Assembly: GCA_002401545.1 (NCBI GenBank)
Contig: NVTJ01000093.1
Location: forward strand, 1-8,241
DNA from: Alphaproteobacteria bacterium
GTDB lineage: Bacteria > Pseudomonadota > Alphaproteobacteria > Sphingomonadales > Emcibacteraceae
Direction of reading: 5' to 3'
DNA: 8,241 nt
Part shown: positions 4,196 through 8,241 of the stretch, one piece after another
How positions within the stretch are numbered: position 1 is the stretch's first letter
Layout of the letters: each line of letters starts with the position of its first letter
The notes under the pieces: generated by a model
Database searches by the model: none
Told to the model about the DNA's origin: nothing
What the model saw: only the letters and a program-made list of their open reading frames with translations
Made by a program: the position numbers and the translations under genes

Positions 4196-6247
4196 ATGGC
4201 ATATCGATTAGGGGTTGATGTAGGCGGTACTTTTACCGACCTCATCGTCATTGACGAGGCGACGGGAAAAACCCGGCGAACCAAGGTTCTTTCCACCCCG
4301 GAAGACCCCTCCATTGCCGTGATCAGCGGTGCCCGGAAAATCTGTGCGGAAGCAAATATCAGCGTGGATGAGATCAGTCACTTTCTGCATGGTACCACGG
4401 TGGCCACCAATGCGGTGCTTGAAGGCAAAAATTGTCGGGTTGGCCTGATTGTCACCGACGGCTTCCGTCAGATATTGCAGATCGCCCGTTCCCTGGTGCC
4501 CGGTGGTCTTGCCGGCTGGATCATCTGGCCAAAGCCCGAGCCACTGGCGCCGCTGGAATGCACCATAGAGATTATTGAGCGCATGGACGCCGAAGGTAAC
4601 GTGGTCATTCCGCTTGATGAAGCGGGACTGCGCACCAGAATTAAACAGTTGAAAGACGAGAAGGTCGAGGCGGTAACCATATGCCTGATGAATTCTTACC
4701 TTAATAATATTACTGAAAAGCGGGTTGCTGAGATTTGTGCTGAAGAAATGCCGGATATTCCGGTTTCCATCAGCTCTGACATTCTGCCGGAAATGCAGGA
4801 ATATGAACGGGCCCTGACCACGGTGGCCAATTCCGCCGTGCGCCCGATTGTGGCGCGTTATGTGCAAAATCTGCGTCGTGAACTGCAAAGCTGGGGCATG
4901 ACGGGTCATCTGAACCTGTTGCGTTCCGACGGCGGGCTGATGTCTTCTGAAAAGGCTGAGAATGCGCCGGTGAATCTGTTGATGTCGGGTCCTGCGGGCG
5001 GGGTGACCGGGGCTTTGTGGATTGCAAAATATGCGGGCCTGAAGAATATTCTTACCCTTGACATGGGCGGCACTTCTACGGATGTGGCGCTGATTGAAAA
5101 TGGGGAAGCGCGACTTCGGCGGGAAACCACTGTGGGGAACCTCACGGTTCGCGCTTCCTCCCTTGATATTCGTACCGTGGGGGCGGGCGGCGGTTCCATT
5201 GCCCATGTGCCGGAGCTTACGGGCGCTCTTCGGGTTGGTCCTGAATCAGCCGGGGCGGTGCCGGGGCCGGTGGCCTATTCCAAGGGCGGTACGCTGCCCA
5301 CCGTGACCGACGCCAATGTGGTGCTGGGTTATTTGCCGGTGTCCCTGCTGGGTGGTGCTATGGAGCTTGACCGCGAAGGTGCCAGAGTTGCGGTGCAGAC
5401 CATTGCCGATGCCTTGAAGATTGATGTGTATGAAGCCGCTGCCGGTATCATTGATATTGTCAATGAAAGCATGTTTGGTGCGCTGCGTCTGGTATCGGTG
5501 CAGCAGGGGTATGACCCGCGTGAATTTGCCCTGATGGGCTTTGGCGGGGCGGGGCCGCTTCATGCCAATGCCATTGGCAGGCTGATGAGCAGCTGGCCGG
5601 TGATCATTCCGCCAAGTCCGGGTGTGCTGTGTGCTTACGGCGACGCGACCACACAGGTGCGCATTGAAACCGCGCGCAGTTTTAACAAGCGGCGCAGTGA
5701 TACAAATGATGCGGAACTGGCAGCGATTATGGAAGAAATGACCGCCGTGGTAACCAAAGACATTCTTGAAGAAGGTGTCAGCCTTGAGGACCAGGAATAT
5801 AGCTACGAGATTGACATCCGTTATCATGGGCAGGCTTTTGAAGTTCCCCTCAGTGTTGATCCGGCAACCTTTAAAGCAGGCGGCGGACTTGAAAAACTGC
5901 TGGTGAGCTTTGATGAAGAGCATGAACGCTTGTTCACCTTCAATCTGTCAGCGGAACATGAACTGGTCAATCTTCGTGCGGTAGCTAAAGGCAAGTCAGT
6001 GGACGTGTTGCCGGAAAAAATTCCGGTGGGCAGCGCAGACCCGGTCGCCGCCAAAACCAGCGACCACAAAATGTATGTGGACGGCGCATGGCAGGACGCG
6101 GTTATTTATGACCGTACCAAGATCTGTTCCGGCAACAGGATTATGGGACCGGCCATTGTGACGGAAATGGATTCCACCACAGTCATTCTTAACAACTTTG
6201 TTGCCGATGTTGATACATACGGCAATATCCTGATCAACCCGGTATAA
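4196..6247 (+). CDS. hyuA: HyuA-type hydantoinase/oxoprolinase subunit A (ATP-binding)
   Basis: This 683-residue protein (from ATG 4196) is full length for the A subunit. The N-terminal Hydant_A_N part (about 3-180) opens with YRLGVDVGGTFTDLIVID, the first phosphate-binding loop of an actin/hexokinase-like ATPase, and has HGTTVATNAVLEG at 65-77. The main Hydantoinase_A domain (about 195-490) has SDGGLMS, LMSGPAGG, the second phosphate motif LTLDMGGTSTDVALI (287-300), TVGAGGGSIA (327-336) and GFGGAGPLHA (448-457). The C-terminal part shows RYHGQAFEV (542-550) and GPAIVTEMDSTTVI (651-664). Family members use ATP to phosphorylate a lactam, imide or hydantoin for hydrolysis, or a ketone or bicarbonate for carboxylation, always with a B subunit. 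The VPGGLAGW...WPKPEPLAPLE segment (101-120) may mark a substrate subgroup. hyuB follows after 11 bp. The symbol names the family, not a proven hydantoin substrate. Confidence 0.92.
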   Translation: MAYRLGVDVGGTFTDLIVIDEATGKTRRTKVLSTPEDPSIAVISGARKICAEANISVDEISHFLHGTTVATNAVLEGKNCRVGLIVTDGFRQILQIARSLVPGGLAGWIIWPKPEPLAPLECTIEIIERMDAEGNVVIPLDEAGLRTRIKQLKDEKVEAVTICLMNSYLNNITEKRVAEICAEEMPDIPVSISSDILPEMQEYERALTTVANSAVRPIVARYVQNLRRELQSWGMTGHLNLLRSDGGLMSSEKAENAPVNLLMSGPAGGVTGALWIAKYAGLKNILTLDMGGTSTDVALIENGEARLRRETTVGNLTVRASSLDIRTVGAGGGSIAHVPELTGALRVGPESAGAVPGPVAYSKGGTLPTVTDANVVLGYLPVSLLGGAMELDREGARVAVQTIADALKIDVYEAAAGIIDIVNESMFGALRLVSVQQGYDPREFALMGFGGAGPLHANAIGRLMSSWPVIIPPSPGVLCAYGDATTQVRIETARSFNKRRSDTNDAELAAIMEEMTAVVTKDILEEGVSLEDQEYSYEIDIRYHGQAFEVPLSVDPATFKAGGGLEKLLVSFDEEHERLFTFNLSAEHELVNLRAVAKGKSVDVLPEKIPVGSADPVAAKTSDHKMYVDGAWQDAVIYDRTKICSGNRIMGPAIVTEMDSTTVILNNFVADVDTYGNILINPV

Positions 6248-6258
6248 AGGACGCTCTC

Positions 6259-8106
6259 ATGACAGCACAAATTTTACAGACGAATACGGCGGCCTTTGAT
6301 CCGGTGAAAGTTGATCCGGTCACGCTTGATATTATTGAAAACGCGCTACGCAATGCCCGTGAAGAAATGGACGCAACCCTGTTTCGTACCGCCATGTCTC
6401 CCGGCATTCGTGAACAGGGTGATGCCTTCCCGCTGATCGCGGATCATGACGGCAAGATGGTGGTGGGCCAGTTCGGCAGCTTCATCGATGGCTTCCTGAA
6501 AAATTATGACGGCACCATCGAAGAAGGCGATGTGATCTGGTTGTCTGACCCCTATAGCTGTGAAGGGGCGGTGAGCCATAATAATGACTGGCTGATATTG
6601 ATCCCTATATATCATGATGGTCGCATCATTGCCTGGTCCGCCATGTTTGGTCATCAGACCGATGTGGGCGGCAAGGTCCCGGGATCGCTGCCCACGGACG
6701 GCAATTCCATCTTTCAGGAAGGCATTCGTATACCACCGGTAAAGATTTACAAAAAAGGTGTCTATCAGGAAGATCTGGTGGAACTGGTCTTGCATCAGGT
6801 CCGTACCAAGGAATGGTGCCGCTCTGACCTCAATGCCCTGCTCGCGTCCTGTCGCACGGCGGAAAAGCGGGTGATTGAAATCTGCAAGCGTTTTGGCGAT
6901 GATGTTTATATCAGCGCCACCAAAGACCTGCTTGGTCGTAACAAGCGCGCCATGTCGACCCTGTTCACTTCCAGCATCGGTGAAGAAAAAGTATCCTTTG
7001 AAGACTTTATCTGTGATGATGGTATGGGTTTCGGTCCCTATAAGATCAAATGCACCATGTGGCGTGAAGGCGACAAGGTTATTCTGGATTTTGACGGAAC
7101 CTCACCGCAATCCGCCAGTTCCATTAACTTTTATCTCAATGAAAATATGCTCAAGATGTTCTTCGGCATCTATATGATCATGGTGTTTGATCCCCAGATT
7201 TTGTTTAATGACGGTTTCTATGACCTGGTTGAAGTGCGTATTCCCGATGGATCACTGCTCAAGCCGAAATTCCCGGCGGCCCTGTCGTGCCGGACCCATG
7301 CGCTGGGACGGATTTTTGATGTGCTGGGGGCGCTTCTTGGCCAACGCCAGCCTGAATTCCTTAATGCGGCTGGGTTCTCTTCCAGTCCTCATCTGATGTT
7401 TTCCGGCAATGACGAGAAGACCGGCGAATGGTTTCAACTGTTCCAGATTGGTTTTGGCGGTATTCCCGGGCGTCCGTTCGGCGATGGTGCCGACGGTCAC
7501 AGCCTGTGGCCGGGCTTCACCAATATTCCCAATGAGTTTCTGGAGAAATATTTCCCCCTGCGCATTGACCGTTATGAAACCATTCCCGATTCGGGCGGGG
7601 CCGGCCTTAACCGGGGCGGCAATGGTATCCTGATGGCTTACCGGTTTTTGCAGGACGGCAATATTTCGATTCATGATGACCGCTGGTTTACCTATCCGTG
7701 GGGCGTCAACGGCGGTGCGCCGGGGATGCGGTCACGCAAATTGATGATCCGGGCTGATGGCAGTGAAGAAGTACTGGGGTCCAAGGTGGATAATATTGCG
7801 GTTCATAAAGATGATGTGCTGCATTATATCACCTGGGGTGGTGGCGGATGGGGCAATCCGCTGGAGCGGGATGCCGACCTTGTGGCGCTGGAAGTCAAAC
7901 GCGGCCTTGTCACTGTTGAAGGCGCTGGTTCTTACGGTGTGGTCATCAAGGATGATGGTACGGTAGATCAAGAGGCGACCATAAGCCTGCGGGCTGAGAT
8001 GACACCTCAGATCAGCAGTGACGTGTTTAACTTCGGGCCGAGCCATGAAGAACTGCGGGCCAATTGCAGGGAAGAAACAGGCCTTCCTGCACCGATTGCG
8101 CCGTAG
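6259..8106 (+). CDS. hyuB: HyuB-type hydantoinase/oxoprolinase subunit B
   Basis: This 615-residue protein is the B partner of HyuA and a little longer than many B subunits because of a C-terminal tail. Family blocks in order are VDPVTLDIIENAL (18-30), SDPYSCEGAVSHNND (96-110), GHQTDVGGKVPGS (131-143), GIRIPPVKIYKKG (155-167), DFDGTSPQS (277-285), PDSGGAGLNRGGNG (443-456) and TWGGGGWGNPLERD (525-538). Two H-x2-D pairs, H107/D110 and H132/D135, sit 25 residues apart. I take them as the metal-binding set by analogy with acetone-carboxylase-type subunits, from memory. The B subunit is thought to hold the site where the activated substrate is opened or carboxylated. AAAGGA at 6246-6251 overlaps the hyuA stop and lies 7 nt before the ATG, indicating close co-expression. 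A methylhydantoinase, oxoprolinase, lactamase or carboxylase role cannot be told apart here. Confidence 0.92.
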   Translation: MTAQILQTNTAAFDPVKVDPVTLDIIENALRNAREEMDATLFRTAMSPGIREQGDAFPLIADHDGKMVVGQFGSFIDGFLKNYDGTIEEGDVIWLSDPYSCEGAVSHNNDWLILIPIYHDGRIIAWSAMFGHQTDVGGKVPGSLPTDGNSIFQEGIRIPPVKIYKKGVYQEDLVELVLHQVRTKEWCRSDLNALLASCRTAEKRVIEICKRFGDDVYISATKDLLGRNKRAMSTLFTSSIGEEKVSFEDFICDDGMGFGPYKIKCTMWREGDKVILDFDGTSPQSASSINFYLNENMLKMFFGIYMIMVFDPQILFNDGFYDLVEVRIPDGSLLKPKFPAALSCRTHALGRIFDVLGALLGQRQPEFLNAAGFSSSPHLMFSGNDEKTGEWFQLFQIGFGGIPGRPFGDGADGHSLWPGFTNIPNEFLEKYFPLRIDRYETIPDSGGAGLNRGGNGILMAYRFLQDGNISIHDDRWFTYPWGVNGGAPGMRSRKLMIRADGSEEVLGSKVDNIAVHKDDVLHYITWGGGGWGNPLERDADLVALEVKRGLVTVEGAGSYGVVIKDDGTVDQEATISLRAEMTPQISSDVFNFGPSHEELRANCREETGLPAPIAP

Positions 8107-8115
8107 GCTCCGGGC

Positions 8116-8241
8116 TTATTTTTTGGGAAAAGAGTTTTTCCACAGAATGATATGGCTGTCCTTCAGGATGATCTTGTCAGAGATGAGATCACATTCCGGA
8201 TAATCCGTGGAGGAAATCCGGGGCAGGGTGGCCGTTTTTCC
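8116..8241 (-). CDS. Probable 3' end of an unidentified convergent gene
   Basis: On the minus strand the frame is open from the right edge to a TAA at 8118-8116, giving 41 residues ending in LWKNSFPKK. About 61% of its third codon positions are G or C, compared with about 45% in the competing plus-strand frame from 8152, which also has no ribosome site. The stop lies 9 bp beyond the hyuB stop, a typical tight tail-to-tail arrangement. I do not recognise the family; the piece is too short to assign a function. Confidence 0.42.
   Translation of the reverse strand, partial: GKTATLPRISSTDYPECDLISDKIILKDSHIILWKNSFPKK

Noticed and set aside
4208..5206. 332-codon open frame on the minus strand inside hyuA
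   Set aside because: It lies wholly antisense to a gene with clear family motifs. Its translation is rich in His, Arg, Pro and Gly with no recognisable domain, as expected for a shadow of codon bias.
5246..5923. 225-codon minus-strand open frame inside hyuA
   Set aside because: Same reasoning: antisense to conserved coding sequence, with no recognisable domain in its translation.
6724..6733. GTATAC inside hyuB as an operator-like site
   Set aside because: It lies within conserved codons, lacks the flanking T and A of the 8-bp core, and is expected by chance.
1..8241. CRISPR array, tRNA or rRNA gene, insertion sequence, transposase or prophage gene
   Set aside because: I saw no regularly spaced repeats, no tRNA-like or rRNA-like segments and no transposase or integrase motifs in any frame.

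Overview
The window looks like part of a bacterial chromosome of moderate GC content. I lean towards an alphaproteobacterium because the truncated DUF3179 protein at the left edge and the style of the catabolic genes resemble alphaproteobacterial versions. This is recognition from memory, not a database result. Coding regions are near 50% GC. The two long intergenic regions are very AT-rich, apart from one GC-rich island.

Layout, left to right. (1) 2-436 (+): C-terminal part of a DUF3179 protein cut by the window edge. (2) 506-1720 (-): a class III (CaiB/BaiF) CoA-transferase, convergent with it. (3) 1721-2084: a 364-bp divergent control region with two TGTATACA palindromes, a 12-bp palindrome and a leader hairpin. 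(4) 2085-2720 (+): a cysteine amidohydrolase of the isochorismatase / N-carbamoylsarcosine amidase type. (5) 2721-3250: 530 bp without a gene, holding two more TGTATACA palindromes and a roughly 64% GC island of nested inverted repeats. (6) 3251-4162, 4196-6247 and 6259-8106 (+): a compact operon of an HMG-CoA-lyase-like enzyme, a HyuA-type ATP-dependent hydantoinase/oxoprolinase subunit and its HyuB partner. (7) 8116-8241 (-): the probable 3' end of an unidentified convergent gene.

The four control palindromes lie only in the two intergenic regions, by the CoA-transferase, the amidase and the lyase operon. This suggests one regulon under one regulator. The site resembles operators of FCD-type GntR regulators, but no regulator or transporter gene is in the window. 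Read as one pathway (inference), HyuA/HyuB would open a cyclic amide, imide or hydantoin with ATP. The amidase would release ammonia from the resulting open-chain amide or carbamoyl acid. The CoA-transferase would activate the freed carboxylate, and the lyase would cleave a 3-hydroxyacyl-CoA into an acyl-CoA and a keto acid. The substrate is not identifiable from sequence. The lyase belongs to a divergent motif variant, so HMG-CoA itself should not be assumed.

The items most worth a second look are this gene combination, the shared operator with a directional extension, and the structured GC-rich island downstream of an operator that has no gene start near it.
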